64,000 nucleotides of DNA from Angiostrongylus vasorum. Its lineage: Eukaryota > Nematoda > Chromadorea > Rhabditida > Metastrongylidae. Position 1 is the stretch's first letter. Every line of letters starts with the position of its first letter. The notes beneath the pieces are model-generated. The model saw nothing but the letters and a program-made list of their open reading frames with translations, ran no database searches and was not told where the DNA came from. Positions 1 to 11,184 of the stretch are shown one piece after another. The stretch covers positions 558,001 to 622,000 of the forward strand of contig JADANN010000146.1 in assembly GCA_018806985.1 (NCBI GenBank). Reading direction: 5' to 3'. The translations under genes were made by a program, and so were the position numbers.

Positions 1-384
1 AGGAAGAGAGTGGAAGTTTTGGTGGCGAAGCCTGCGTTGAGTTCTTGCAATGTCTAGTTCTAGCAGTTCTGGTCTCATAGCCACCGACCTTCGATGGAAG
101 TTAGTCTGATGTGAATACACGTTTTTCTCAGTGCACAGACACGACACATTTATATGAGTTACTTGCTGCTCATATTCATGGAATGATTGCGGACGAGTTG
201 AACAGATACAGTGACGAACAATGACAACATGAGAAAATTCATCGGTCACCGCTTGATGGGCATTGTTTATCTACCACATCTAACGGACTGCTGCAGCTCA
301 AATCCTGGTCCTGTTCATAGCAAGAGAGATTTGAAAGTTTACTGATATGATGTTAACTTTTTAATTTATTGCCTACTAGCATTT

Positions 385-610
385 TTCACGGCAGGGTATT
401 ACGAGTGATACAACCACAATGATGCTGAGATATTTGCAAAACTCCGGACCGCTGGTGTCTGCGGTGGAGAACGAAAGCGCTATTACCCTTTCCGGAGGCT
501 AACGCGTTCACCACCACACCATGCGGGTAGTTCGCTTCGCCTGTCGCTCAGCTAGTTCTATTGATCAGTGCCATCGATTCTATTGACATAATTCCATTTT
601 ACCGACATCA
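385..610 (-). repeat. SINE-2 family copy, tRNA-like non-autonomous repeat
   Basis: A member of a repeat family seen at least eight times in this window. Diagnostic blocks, read on the minus strand, are a GGTGAACGCGTTAGCC-like head, a GTTCGTTCCCCACCGCAGA-like block that resembles a pol III B box, and GGAGTTTTGCAAATATCTCAGCATC toward the other end (key bases GCAAATATCTCAGC). This copy also keeps the CTAGCTGAG-type extension also seen near 23760 and 26840. No protein is encoded. The tRNA origin is inferred from the box-like blocks only and the A-box match is imperfect. Confidence 0.6.
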
Positions 611-1536
611 TAAGGTGTGCCCGACAAGGTCGGTCGTACAAGACTAGGCCTTAGGCCGCTAATGGGCCTAATCAATAGGACTGCAGCATAGTATATTTAC
701 TGCAGGCCTGGAAAGCACGTACGCATTGACGAGTTTATAGTGAATTTATTCAGCGAATTCATATAGGCAACTGTTGTAAAGAGGAAGCAACGTCCTGAAC
801 AAGTTCTCTACTGCACACTGCGTAGTGGACAATATTTTAAAAACCGACTTTAGTTGAACTTCGATATCAATAATCAATAATTTTCTATGTGACACGCAAG
901 GCTATTGTCAACAATGAAGTACCAACTGCGACAGAACGCATTGCCTGCCCAAAGTAGATCATATTGGAAGTGGGAATCGACCACTACCCATCCTGTATAG
1001 AAGGGCACCGCCGAGTGAAGTGGACCACTCGAGCGGTGCTCAGTGCAGTCGATTCGACTCGTTGAGACAACGAACACCCAAGTCGCGACAAAGACCGGCT
1101 GTGGACCACTGACTCGGATCGACGCGGCACTAAGGAAGGTGAAGGCGCCGGGACGCTAGTTGTATAGAGAATTCCTCTATCAGATACAGAATTCTCTATC
1201 TACCTAACTAATACATTCTATGGGTCGATGGGGACCGCGTTGCTACAGTGGGTTGTAAGAAATATTTAATAAAAAAAATGATCGGACTTGACCATTGTTT
1301 TGAAAGACAGATTATGTAGAATCCCATTAGTCCCAGAACGAACCTATTTCATGGCAGAACCAGGCCACCTTGTTGTGGTACCTTGAACCATAACAGCACA
1401 AATAGAGAATCTTCTACCAAAATGCGATAGCCTCTCCGTTGAGTGAACGGATTCCAATGCTCTAATGGTTGAATAAAAAAAAATACTGGTCTCCAACAAG
1501 TTACTTTACTATTAAAGGGGTTACAGACTGTTACAG
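611..1536. other. No recognisable gene
   Basis: Mostly AT-rich. A short GC-richer patch at about 1010-1165 has no long open frame and no repeat partner in the window. I see nothing nameable. The first ~380 bases of the window are equally featureless. Confidence 0.5.
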
Positions 1537-1547
1537 TGATTAGAATA

Positions 1548-1837
1548 AAAAAATAAAAGATAAGGCTCTCGGAGTTGATCAATCCTTGAGGGATGCTCCA
1601 TGCATTCGACTTCAATACGCCTCGCTTGGAGGTGAATGAATGCATATATGGCCTTTACAATGACTCGCAGGGGCCAGCGATGTATTGATTGAACCAGTGC
1701 TGCTATCCTTCCAGACAAGTCTGGTACCAATTTGCCGATCCCGGATGAATGGAAGGCTTGGTGGGCAATGTGCGCTAGGATAGATTCCACGAGTGTGTTG
1801 CAGGGGGTCTCAGATCACTGTGCCACACGCGCCCCTA
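1548..1837 (-). repeat. SINE-1 copy (tRNA-derived SINE), with TSD
   Basis: Near-complete copy of the most abundant short repeat here. Read on the minus strand it starts with a tRNA-like head (GGCRCAGTGRTC A-box-like block, then an ATCGATTCC-like B box), has a non-tRNA body (GGTACCAGACTTGTCTGG, then TGCATTCATTCACCTCC) and ends in a TTGATCAAYGCCGAG-type tail followed by a short A/T stretch. An 11-bp duplication TGATTAGAATA flanks it (1537-1547 and 1838-1848), which marks it as an insertion by retrotransposition. Confidence 0.85.
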
Positions 1838-1848
1838 TGATTAGAATA

Positions 1849-2478
1849 TTCAGTGATATTATGTCACCTTTTTGCTATGTCATTTCATATCATTTTGATT
1901 TTGCTTGCAAACTTACGTGGGAGCTGATCATGCTAGTGATTAAATTCTCCTTGGATCATTACATCGTACAAATTAATTCTTCCTAATAAGAACGTCTCGC
2001 TAACAGAAAAGTTATTCCGTCTCCTCTAGAAATGGGTTATCCAGTTTTTCTCCCAAGGTTCCCAGAAATGGAACGAATTTGATGCGTTCAGGGTCGAAAA
2101 ACCCTCGTTGTCTGCAATTCACTGAAATTCTGCACTAACCTGATGACGCCTTTAAAAAAAAGCTGCTGATCTCTTCTTAAAACTTTTTCTACAGCAGTCC
2201 AAAAGGTTGCCTCCAGTTCGCATCCAGAAGTTTACTTTCGAAAAACTTTTTCGGAATTTTAAGTAGTTTCTGCTTTTATTGATTTAGTGGTTTCCCATAG
2301 TTTCAGCGTCTACCATTTCTCTTACATACGACGCTGTACCAAGACCGTTCAAATAGACAAAACAGAAAAATCAGAAATGAAAAAATGAAAAAGGTTAACT
2401 GAAGAGTTCAAGGAGGAAGGTTAAAAACATCAGTATTCTCTGGTCGTCGTAGAATCCACTGAACCAGAAGTATTAGCT
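1849..2478. other. No recognisable gene
   Basis: AT-rich intergenic or intronic sequence; open frames are short and of biased composition. Confidence 0.5.
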
Positions 2479-2489
2479 AAGTTTATAAA

Positions 2490-2878
2490 GTTACTTGATA
2501 CTTGAACGGCTCATCCTCGCTGGTTGTGCGGGGCCCCAGCATAATCTCTATTTTTTCGGAGATTTGGTGGTTAAGCCACTGTGGTTTCCTGGAATCCCGA
2601 GGGCAGCCTGGCCAAAGTCTACCCCAGGTCGCCACCACGTGCAGGGCAGCCGCAGACTTTGTGGATCAGAGGGGGGATTTATCACCATGCGACTTTGATA
2701 CCAGGACGGTGGTGGAACCCGATATTGGTTTACTCTTTGCTAGGCTTCGTGATGGAAACGTCGGACTCCTTCCCACCTTGGGAGACCCTGCCGGGTGCAC
2801 GACTCCCCCGCTGTACATCGCAGTCAGACACCCAGGAACACCTCGCAGCCACGATGAGGCGGTAAACCGTTGGGAGGA
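2490..2878 (-). repeat. R390 retroposon copy, with TSD
   Basis: Copy of an unnamed ~390-bp interspersed repeat found nine times in the window. If the heptamer end (TATCAAG repeats, seen here as TTGATACTTGA) is taken as the 3' tail, the element lies on the minus strand. Its 5' end is CCTCCCAACGGTTTACCGCC-like. The insertion is flanked by an 11-bp direct repeat AAGTTTATAAA at 2479-2489 and 2878-2888. A 135-codon plus-strand frame (2502-2909) spans it, but coding is unproven. No similarity to the RTE or PLE elements is visible. Confidence 0.75.
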
Positions 2879-3045
2879 AGTTTATAAAAGGAGGATTTTA
2901 CTTGTGTAAAGATGCGCATACCGACTTTGTCAGATGAAGGTCTCCAGAAACGTAACATAAGGAAGAACTGTAAGAAAAAATGACATTTTCTAATCCAGCT
3001 AAGTATTATTTAAATGCGCAATATTATTACTACGATATGGCGAGA

Positions 3046-6000
3046 TGGATCTGCCTCATATGAGGGAACTCGAGCCGGTTAGTCGCGAGGCTACGTGGCG
3101 CGTCCACAGGTGGCGGACAGGGAGTTAATCGCGGACCAAAAGCGACCTTTGCTTCCCCGAGACGCAGGTGGATTCAGGGGATGGACTCCTTGTTTCTGCT
3201 GCGCCGATTTGGCACACACGTTCTGTATTTACGGGGCATATTCATGCATGCGTGTGTGGCTGCGTTCTAGTTTATGCGAATTGTATTCTATGAGATGATT
3301 CGGCCAAAAGCCTGCAATCAAGTCACAGCGAAGTATATGCGAGGCGGCTAGGAGTCGCCCCCCAACAAATAAGCTCGAAGTTCACTCTGAGAGAGACTGG
3401 CAATTTACCCGTGAGTATACCCTGTCCCCACGTTCAGAGCCCAGCAAACTATAGTTCGGTATCAAAATGTTAAACACAGTAAAAGAAACGGGGCCTCATT
3501 TCCCTGACCCCCAAAATAACAACCTATCCAGCAGCGTTGGTCAGGACAACTACGGGGAGGCTGCTAAAATCTCAGGGTAATTCTAAGCTGTCTAAATCGC
3601 AAATGACTAAGATGACGTTCTCTACCTACAATACATACACACTTGCATCCAAATCCTCGATGAATGAGTTGACCATGCAAGCAAGAAGGATAAGGTACGA
3701 CGTCATCGGCCTGGCCGAGACGAGAAGACGCCAGCCATTCAACGCCGTCTATGACACCGGAGAAGAACTGTTCCTTGGAACATGCGACAATAGAGGAGTT
3801 GGCGGCGTCGGCGTTCTCGTCAACACGAGTTTCTCCATGAACATCGATTCATTCGAACAACTTATAACTCGAATCGGACGTTTATGATTAAAAAGACGTG
3901 TATCAATACCGGCTTTGACAGTCTTCGTCGTTTACGCGCTGACATCAAAACTATGACGAAGAAGAAGTCGAAGCGCTCTATATGGACTTGGAGAAGTTCT
4001 ACAGAGAAGACCATACATTCTTCAAGGTCATCATTGGAGATTTTAACGCCAAGACTGGACCAAGAAGAACGTCTGAAAAACGTCACATTGGCACCCATGG
4101 ATTAGAATGGAACGAACAAGGTGAGCGGCTATCTGAGTTTATCATGGCGACCAAGACCATCCATGGTAGTTCGCAATTCCAGAAGCCCCACCCTCAACGC
4201 TGAACGTGGTAGTCTCCAAATGGAGAGTACCATAACGAAATAGACCACATCATAGTAAATAGAAGTTTTTGCTTAACCGATGTCGCTGTTGTCCCAAAAT
4301 TCAACACGGGATCAGATCACCGTCTCCTTCGTACAAGATTCTCTTTCTCGCGGAAAGGAGAAAAAAGCCGCTAAATTGAAAAAACCGAAGTCCCAGAACC
4401 ACCTTTAACTGGGACTTATTCAATTCACTAGTCGGCTGTTGGAAAGATGCCGTTGTCGATATCATCGACGAAGAATACGATCGGTTCATTCAACATCTTC
4501 ACGTCAGCGGTTTGAAAGCTGAGAGTCCGAAAGTCGTTTTGAAAAAAAAGCCAAGAGACGTTTGTCACTAGAAACACTCGAGCTAATACGCCAGCGTGGA
4601 ATCGCACGAGCTGCAGGCAACCGCGAGCTAACGTCCGAACTTGCAAAACAGTGCAGACAGGCGATAAAAAGAAGATCTTAAAGAGAGAACAGCACCAGCA
4701 ATGGTCGAAGCTGCAGAGGCTGGGAAAAGCATTCGCGAATCGCATCGAAGCTTCATCAATTACAGGACCAAGCTGATTGCACTCCGACGCTCAGATGGAA
4801 CATTTACACCGTCCAGAAAGGCAATGGAGAAAACCATTCACGAATACTACTCAGATCTCTTTGATAACCACGTCCACTTTCCATCATATGAAATAAAGGG
4901 GGATGGATATGTTGTACCACCGGTTCTCCCTTCCGAAATCCGACATGCCATTTCGTCGGTGAAAAAATCGAGCAGCATCAGGTCAGGATAGGATAAAACC
5001 AGAACACCTGAAGAACCTCCCGCCAGTCGTCGTAAACACACTGGCTCGACTCTTCACACGTTACCTGTCTTAATGCAGGCGTCCCTACTCAGTGGAAGAC
5101 CAGCAAGACCGTGCTATTGTTCAAGAACGGTTACCTCCACGATATCGAGAATTAGTGCCCAATCTGCTTGGTGTCTGACGTCCACAAACTTTTCACACGA
5201 CTCATCCTAAAGAGGATTGACAGAACACTGGACTAAGGACAGCCATGTGAGCAAGCAGGGTTTCGAAAAGGATTTAGTACGATGGACCAAATCCACACGA
5301 TGACAAGGCTCATCGAAGTATCGCGAGAGTACAAAACACCGCTCTGTCTCACTTTCATCGATTTGCAGAAGGCCTTTGATTCAACTGAGATAGAAGCAGT
5401 CATGGAAGCCATTGATGGTCATGGAGTCCCTACTCAGCAAATCTCAGTACATAAAGATTCATCGTGAGCTGTACAAAAATTTCACAACCAAAATATCAAC
5501 ATTCTACAATGATATTAACATCGACGTCAAAACAGGAGTTAGGTAGGGCGACACCATGTTGCCAAAATTATTTACCGCCACCCTCCAGAACGTCACGCGA
5601 ACATTGGAATGGGATAATATGGGAGTGAAAATCGATGGTCGGCAGTTACACCATCTTCGTTTTGCTGATGACATCGTCTTTATAACACTAAACATTAGCC
5701 AAGCGAAACGTATGCTTGCCGACTTTGATAGAGCCTGTGGAAAGATTGGTCTTTTTGGTCTTCGACTAAATCTCACAAAAACGATGTTCACGAGGAACGA
5801 TCGGTTTCGTATGCCCCATTCACGATCAACGGAACGAATATCTCGGATGCTCCAGTTACGTCTATCTAGGTCGGGAGATCAATATGATGAACGGCTTAGT
5901 TCCAGAGTTGAGCAAATGGGAAGAACAAAGAACACCCGACTCCGTGCCCACCTTTTCGACTGAACGGTACTTCCAGCCCTAACGTATGCGTCAGAAACTT

Positions 6001-6460
6001 GGTCGCTGCATAAGCAGGGTGAAAGGTCACTTAGCGTTATTGAACGCGCAGTCGAAAGGACGATGCTAGGAGTATCCCGTTCCACACAAGTAAGAGATGT
6101 GATCTGAAGCTCCGACCTGCGTCAACGATCAAAAATCAAAGATGCCGTTCTGTACGCCAAAGAATCGAAGATGAGGTGGGCCGGACACGTAATGCGTATG
6201 AATGACAACCGATGGACAAGAGCCGTTAGTGACTGGACTCCTCGGGATGTCAAACGTACTGCAGGAAGACAACCTACCCGATGGTCAGAGTTCTTCACGA
6301 AAAGCCTAGAAGAAAGATGTGATGCTCGACGAGTCCCTAGAGCGAGCAGAACCCACTGGGTTACTCTTGCACGTGACAGAGAAAAATGGAAGATTTACTG
6401 GCGCCCGCTCGAGTCACTAGACGATCAACGGGACTACAGTTGATACAGGTACAGGTGATT
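3046..6460 (+). mobile_element. RTE-type non-LTR retrotransposon, full-length degenerate copy A
   Basis: About 3.4 kb, matching the usual ~3.3 kb of nematode RTE elements. Order is a ~550-bp 5' untranslated region, APE endonuclease, reverse transcriptase, the C-terminal RWAGHVMRMNDNRWTRAV region, and a short tail of GATACAGGTGAT-type repeats. An 11-bp TSD, ATATGGCGAGA, flanks it exactly (3035-3045 and 6461-6471). This supports full-length insertion by target-primed reverse transcription and fixes both ends. Copies C (14101-17366) and D (46181-49348) share the same 5' end (GGATCT, then CTCGAGCCGG). Confidence 0.92.
3602..6443 (+). pseudogene. RTE ORF2-like polyprotein (APE endonuclease + reverse transcriptase), broken
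   Basis: Reading starts at [18 protein letters not shown] (3602), at the beginning of the APE endonuclease domain. Visible endonuclease motifs are LAETRRR with its catalytic Glu (~3708-3732), GDFNAK (4036-4053) and SDHRLLR (~4312-4332). Reverse transcriptase motifs are LTFIDLQKAFDS (~5347-5382) and FADD (5661-5672). The C-terminal region MRWAGHVMRMNDNRWTRAVSD is at 6171-6233. The frame is broken many times: about 3884 (a premature TGA with frame change), 3982, about 4200, 4370, 4540, 4990, 5150-5280, 5470 and 5750-5830. The protein would nick target DNA and reverse-transcribe the element RNA in the nucleus. This copy is dead. Confidence 0.88.
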
Positions 6461-6471
6461 ATATGGCGAGA

Positions 6472-8318
6472 AACAATCACATAGTTTTTCTGCTAAAACT
6501 GAACTATTGAAACACGTCAGTCGTACAGAAGACGTGTTGTCATCCATTGTGACACAAAAAAGGGAAAACGCGAAAAAAAAGAAGAGTCAAGAGTACCGAA
6601 CAAATTCTTTAGTAGATGGTGTGTGTGTTGACCTACTGCACAAATATAAAGATACATCTTACGAATTGAATGGAACTCCTAAGTCCATAATTCATCCCCA
6701 CTCTTCTCAAGTGGAATTTCGAGCAGAACGGAGGAAAGTGAGTACCTCTACGGAGTTCATGCCGAATAGTCGAGGGAGTTATCCTAAAATCGACATAGCC
6801 CAGCATGTAGTGTTCAATTTGTGAAATTTCTGACCACTGCTTCACTGTTTTCTCACTGTCTCGCGATTGTTTTGATGGGTCCTGCTATTGCATGGGACAG
6901 GTAGATATAAGAAATACGGCAATATGTCCAATCCAATTTAGATGAAAAAATCCTTTCAAATTCTGACTTCGATGTGTTTGGGGAGGGGGGGTGCGGTGCG
7001 GATTATAGCAAAAAATGTGGCACATAGTAGTGTAATGTGTGAATAAAGCAAGGGTTCTTCTATAACTCTGTAGTATTCTCAATACCATATGTCTTCTAGA
7101 AAATATGCTGCTTATTTTAGAAAATCAATCACTGCCATGTCTAAACCGCGGACGAGTTTACCCATTTTTTTATCGGCCTCCGTGAAATGAACGTTGGTGG
7201 CGCACGTGTTACATTGGAGAAATCAAGCAGAACGCCGAAAGCTAAAGGAATCACGTTTGTCGAGAAGAAAAAGAAAGGGAGATAGAAAAGAAAAAAAACG
7301 TAGCTTGGAATTTAAATAGAAGGCAAATGATATGAAAAACAGCACGAGAGAAATACAGGAGTAAGAACAATTCATTGGTAGGAACTTGCTTTTTAGTTGC
7401 TATGCTACCATAAAAGATTGACGAAAATGAAGGTCTAGAAGTATATTTGCACAAAAAAAACCGACATGGCCTTTATAAAAGGGAAGTTGAGAGATGAATG
7501 CGAAAGTGAGAATTCTACGGAATGCATGGCACCGAAATGGGCATCGGGATTGCTAAATGGAAGACCCAACGCACGTATCCGTTGTTGTATTAATCGGATA
7601 AGGAAGTCACCTATAATTCCCAGGAAGTGTCCCACTTACATACTGGTCCTCGATCCGTTCATATGTGCCGTGTCACAATTGGTGACATCCTAAAAAAACA
7701 AATCCGGTCTTTCGGGATCAATAATTCGGGCAAAACAACAACGCGGAAGTTCTTCTCCAACCTGGAAAGATGTAATGTGTAGGAAGCAAGATAACAAAAT
7801 CCTCTTGCACTCGAGAATATGTCGCTTTTTAGGTTTTTATTGAAGGAACTGAAAGTGTCACTGCAATGTATAATAAACAGTGATGGCTAGAAACGTTTAA
7901 AGAGTGGGTGGTTGCGAAAGAAAGAAATCTTAATGCTCTGTTCTTAAAATCTATCAGGAATTCGGCACCAACACATCGACCTGAATCAAAACACCATGAT
8001 AATGGGCCCATATATGTGAGTGCGGAAGCCATTCTCTTATGAGAGGGGAAGTCTACGCTGTGCGATCACTCAACAAGGAAATGTGACGCACCGCCCTTTG
8101 TAATGTGATCGCTCTGGAAAAAGGTAAAAAAGTCCGTCAGTAACGAAAACGTTTGTGGTTTTCGATGAAATGCTACAGAACTCAGCCGATAGGAAGACAG
8201 AAAAATATTAATGCATAATAATTTTCGAATTAAGATCACATGGCACCAATATAAAGGATTATAACGCATGCAATGAGAAACAAACTTTCCATTAGTTCAT
8301 CTGAAAAATTACTGTTGC
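6472..8318. other. No recognisable gene; purine-rich AT-rich spacer
   Basis: Contains purine-rich runs (6558-6590, 7260-7310) and open frames of 75-105 codons (6507-6824 and 7466-7693, plus strand). Their Lys/Ser-rich or mixed composition resembles no family I know. Confidence 0.45.
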
Positions 8319-8595
8319 ATAGAGCAGTGGTCGGAGGCACCCTGCAACAACACGTGGAATCGATCCCAGCGCCCATAGACCACCAAGCCTTCCATCCCTC
8401 CGAGGTCGGCAAATTGGTACCAGAATTGTCTGGGAGTATAGCAGCACTGGCTCGATACAACGGCAGGTCACCGCGAGTCATTGTAAAGGCCAGATATGCA
8501 TTCAATCACCTCCAACGATGCTTAATGAAGTTGAATGCATAGCGCATCCCTCAGGGATTGATGGACGCCCAGAGCTTTATCCTGTAATTTTTTTT
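8319..8595 (+). repeat. SINE-1 copy, slightly 5'-truncated head
   Basis: Same family as 1548-1837, in plus orientation. It reads GAGCAGTGGTCGGAGGCACC at the tRNA-like head, ATCGATCCC as the B-box-like block, TTGGTACCAGAATTGTCTGG in the body, and CCTCAGGGATTGATGGACGC before an AGCTTTATCC tail and a T run. In this copy the usual TTGATCAACGCCGAG tail is mutated (TTGATGGACGCCCAG). Confidence 0.82.
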
Positions 8596-8599
8596 ATAC

Positions 8600-10190
8600 C
8601 CCTATAAGTCCTTTATTGGAAGCAAGCATAAAACTAAAAGAAGAAAAATGGATGAAATGCGGACAGAAAAAGTTGAAACTACACGCTGTACGCAAATCCG
8701 GTGCAGAACAAGCAACACGGATTTCTCTAGTGACTCAAGTGGCATTCCAGAACAACTAACCGCTCAGCTAACACTCAAGCCTAATTTGGTGAAGCGCTAT
8801 GTAGCTTTGCGATTAATTAACTCGAAATCATCCACGTGAGGGAGATTTGTATGGATTGGTGATATTATTCTGTTAATCACAATTATCTTATTATTTCAGG
8901 CACTAGATAAACAAATAATCGCGTGGATATCGTTGAGATCTATTAAGTCGTGAAGAAGACGCTACAGAATCGAATAAAATTCATCGCATAAAAAAGTACA
9001 GCCCAAGAATCGTAATGGTGAGATAGATTCGAACTTCCTGACAAACTCGCTATCAGCTGTCTCTAAGAACATCACCTAACCATCGCGTCACCAATCATGT
9101 GGAGTTAGAACAAGTTCAAAACACTTCCGCGTTTCGACTGCACTTAAGAAAAAAGTAACATTCCAAATAACAGTGTTTATTCCGGAGGAGGTTGCATTGA
9201 TGATTTATGAATGCAATGTGCTTCAATAATGGATGAGCCGACATTGCAACAACGAGAAATTGAGATAACATTGAGATATCCTCGTAGTTCCGTTTAACAG
9301 GGATATAATGTGAACACATTCATGTTCGGCGTTTCAGTCGCCTACAACACAATATAACGAACGCTCTTCCGGCAGGCGACCGACTGCTCGCGAATGAGAA
9401 AGCTCAACAACAACAAAAAAAATGGGAACGAACGGAGTCACCAGAAAAATTCTCTTTCTTTGACCAACAAGGCCAACTCATCAAGGACAAATGAGTAGTT
9501 TAGCGGTTTCCAATGGGCTCACTTGACGGCAAATGGTATCTACAACAGGAAGGTCATGTTTCCATAAAGTTCAAGACACCTGGGAAGCAGTTAGCAGTTC
9601 TACCTTACAAAATGGAAGTACAGTGTGTAATGCCATGAGAACACACACGGACCGACCTGTGAATACTTTTTGGAACAAAAAAAAACGACGAAGAAAGTCA
9701 CGGAAAAAACACGTTATGCCAAAGATGTGCTGCTCTTCTTTCCTCTCAGGTGAGCAGAGAATGCTGAGCATTTACTTAGGATTCTCCGATATGTTTAATA
9801 CACTAACCGACCATGTCAACAAGGATCAGCAAACGGGATGAAAGGTTCGGTGAGGCCGTGGCGGGAATTCGATTTTGTTTGTTTGGCAACAATAACTGGA
9901 AGTGACTAATGTGAAAATGTCAACGACAAACAAAAAAGACACCATTGAATGGATACATGACTGAATGTCGGGGGCACAGAGCTTTGTCTCATCGCTTGTC
10001 GCATTCCATGTTGCTCCACATTGTACCTTCAAAAAATGATCTGGTTGAAATGATTGTTTTGTTTCATTACCTTCTAAAAATTATTACTCTTATCCAATGT
10101 AGTAATTTCTACGTTTAATTAATTCATTATGACAAACAATCGATATACAAGGTGACGTAATCATTTTTTTTCACGACCCCTCTCTCACAT
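8600..10190. other. No recognisable gene
   Basis: The longest frame is 102 codons (9533-9841, plus) with a Lys/Arg-rich patch encoded by an A run. No domain, splice pattern or repeat partner is evident. Confidence 0.45.
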
Positions 10191-10339
10191 CTGCTGTGGG
10201 GATTCAGGCACTTGCATTCGATACGTTTTCGTCGCATTCATCATCCACGAACGTCTTTCAAGTTTTTTGCACATGGGATCGGCTGCTGGTTGAGACTTTT
10301 GCTTCCGTCATCAGTGTCGTCGAATGTTGGTTGACTCTC

Positions 10340-10525
10340 CCTGGAATGCTGAGACTGCCGAGCAAGAGTGTAGATGCGTGCACTCGAAAGAGTGATCTTC
10401 TCGCAGACAAGTGTACTGCCAATCTCCTGACCCCCAGAGAGACGAGAGGCTTGGTGAGGCGTGGCGTCATCGAGCCAATACGACATTCGCAATGGTCAGC
10501 ATCACTACCACAATTCTTCCTAATT
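10340..10525 (+). pseudogene. Ty3/Gypsy-like reverse transcriptase N-terminal remnant
   Basis: Within a 125-codon plus frame (10196-10573), the stretch RGLVRRGVIEPIRHSQWSA (10449-10505) closely fits the entrance of Ty3/Gypsy reverse transcriptases, where a 'LhRLvrrGVIEPvxxSxWasP' block precedes the palm. Upstream, another frame gives SVLPIS just ahead of this block, as expected if one base has been gained or lost. Downstream the expected 'PIV.V.KKnGs.R' stretch is not recognisable. No LTRs, protease, integrase or gag are visible nearby. This is an isolated degraded fragment; the call rests on one motif. Confidence 0.4.
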
Positions 10526-10724
10526 CCTATTACCCGTCACCTTACGCGATCATCTGCAGTACCTAAAAAGTAACCTAACATACAGCAATAGAGATGTAGG
10601 GGGGTATAATGCATCTGATGTAGTCATAATGAAAGTATTCATCTTTAAAGCAACATATCCCAACTCATATTAGAACCGATGAATTGGAATAAGTACTATT
10701 AGAATCTACAGAACTTTTGTTGAA

Positions 10725-10890
10725 AAGGATGAAGGATAATGCTCTCGGCGTTGATCAATCCTTGAGGGATGCGCCATGCATTCGATTTCACTAAGCATTG
10801 TTGGAGGTGAGAATACAATCTGGCCTTTACAATGACTCGCAGTGGCCTACCGATGTACCGAGCCAGTGCTGCTATCCTCCCAGACAAGAA
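10725..10890 (-). repeat. SINE-1 copy, lacking the tRNA-like head
   Basis: Contains the SINE-1 tail and body on the minus strand (CTCGGCGTTGATCAATCC on the plus strand at 10742-10759, then CCTTTACAATGACTCGC and AGTGCTGCTATCCTCCCAGA). It stops abruptly after CCAGACAAG, so the half carrying the pol III promoter is missing. This is typical of 5' truncation. Confidence 0.85.
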
Positions 10891-11184
10891 CTTTAGTTAC
10901 AAGATACAAATCAACCAGTTCTACAAACCTGAAATTACGATTTTCTAGAGCTTATGACGCAATCTTTCCGCATTTTTGCGTCTAACCTTGTATTTCAAAC
11001 CCGAAACCAACTCGATCAGCGAGAGTACGCTCAATACTACGTGATAGTGTTCCATAATGCATATGTTATGTTTCCAGGTGCGTTATGCTTGCAGGTGCTA
11101 ACCATACGCTGGAAATCTAAAAAAATTCGATTTCGTCAGAAACTTTTTAAAAATCCTAACCCTAAGCGCATTCACAACTCAAAT

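Noticed and set aside
3537..3601. An earlier upstream start for the RTE endonuclease in copy A
   Set aside because: The frame begins with a GTG (bacterial-style start), and copies C and D support reading from the MTKMT/MMTIC region.
10241..10492. Minus-strand open frames opposite the Gypsy-like fragment
   Set aside because: They are shadows of the plus-strand frame that carries the recognisable reverse transcriptase motif.
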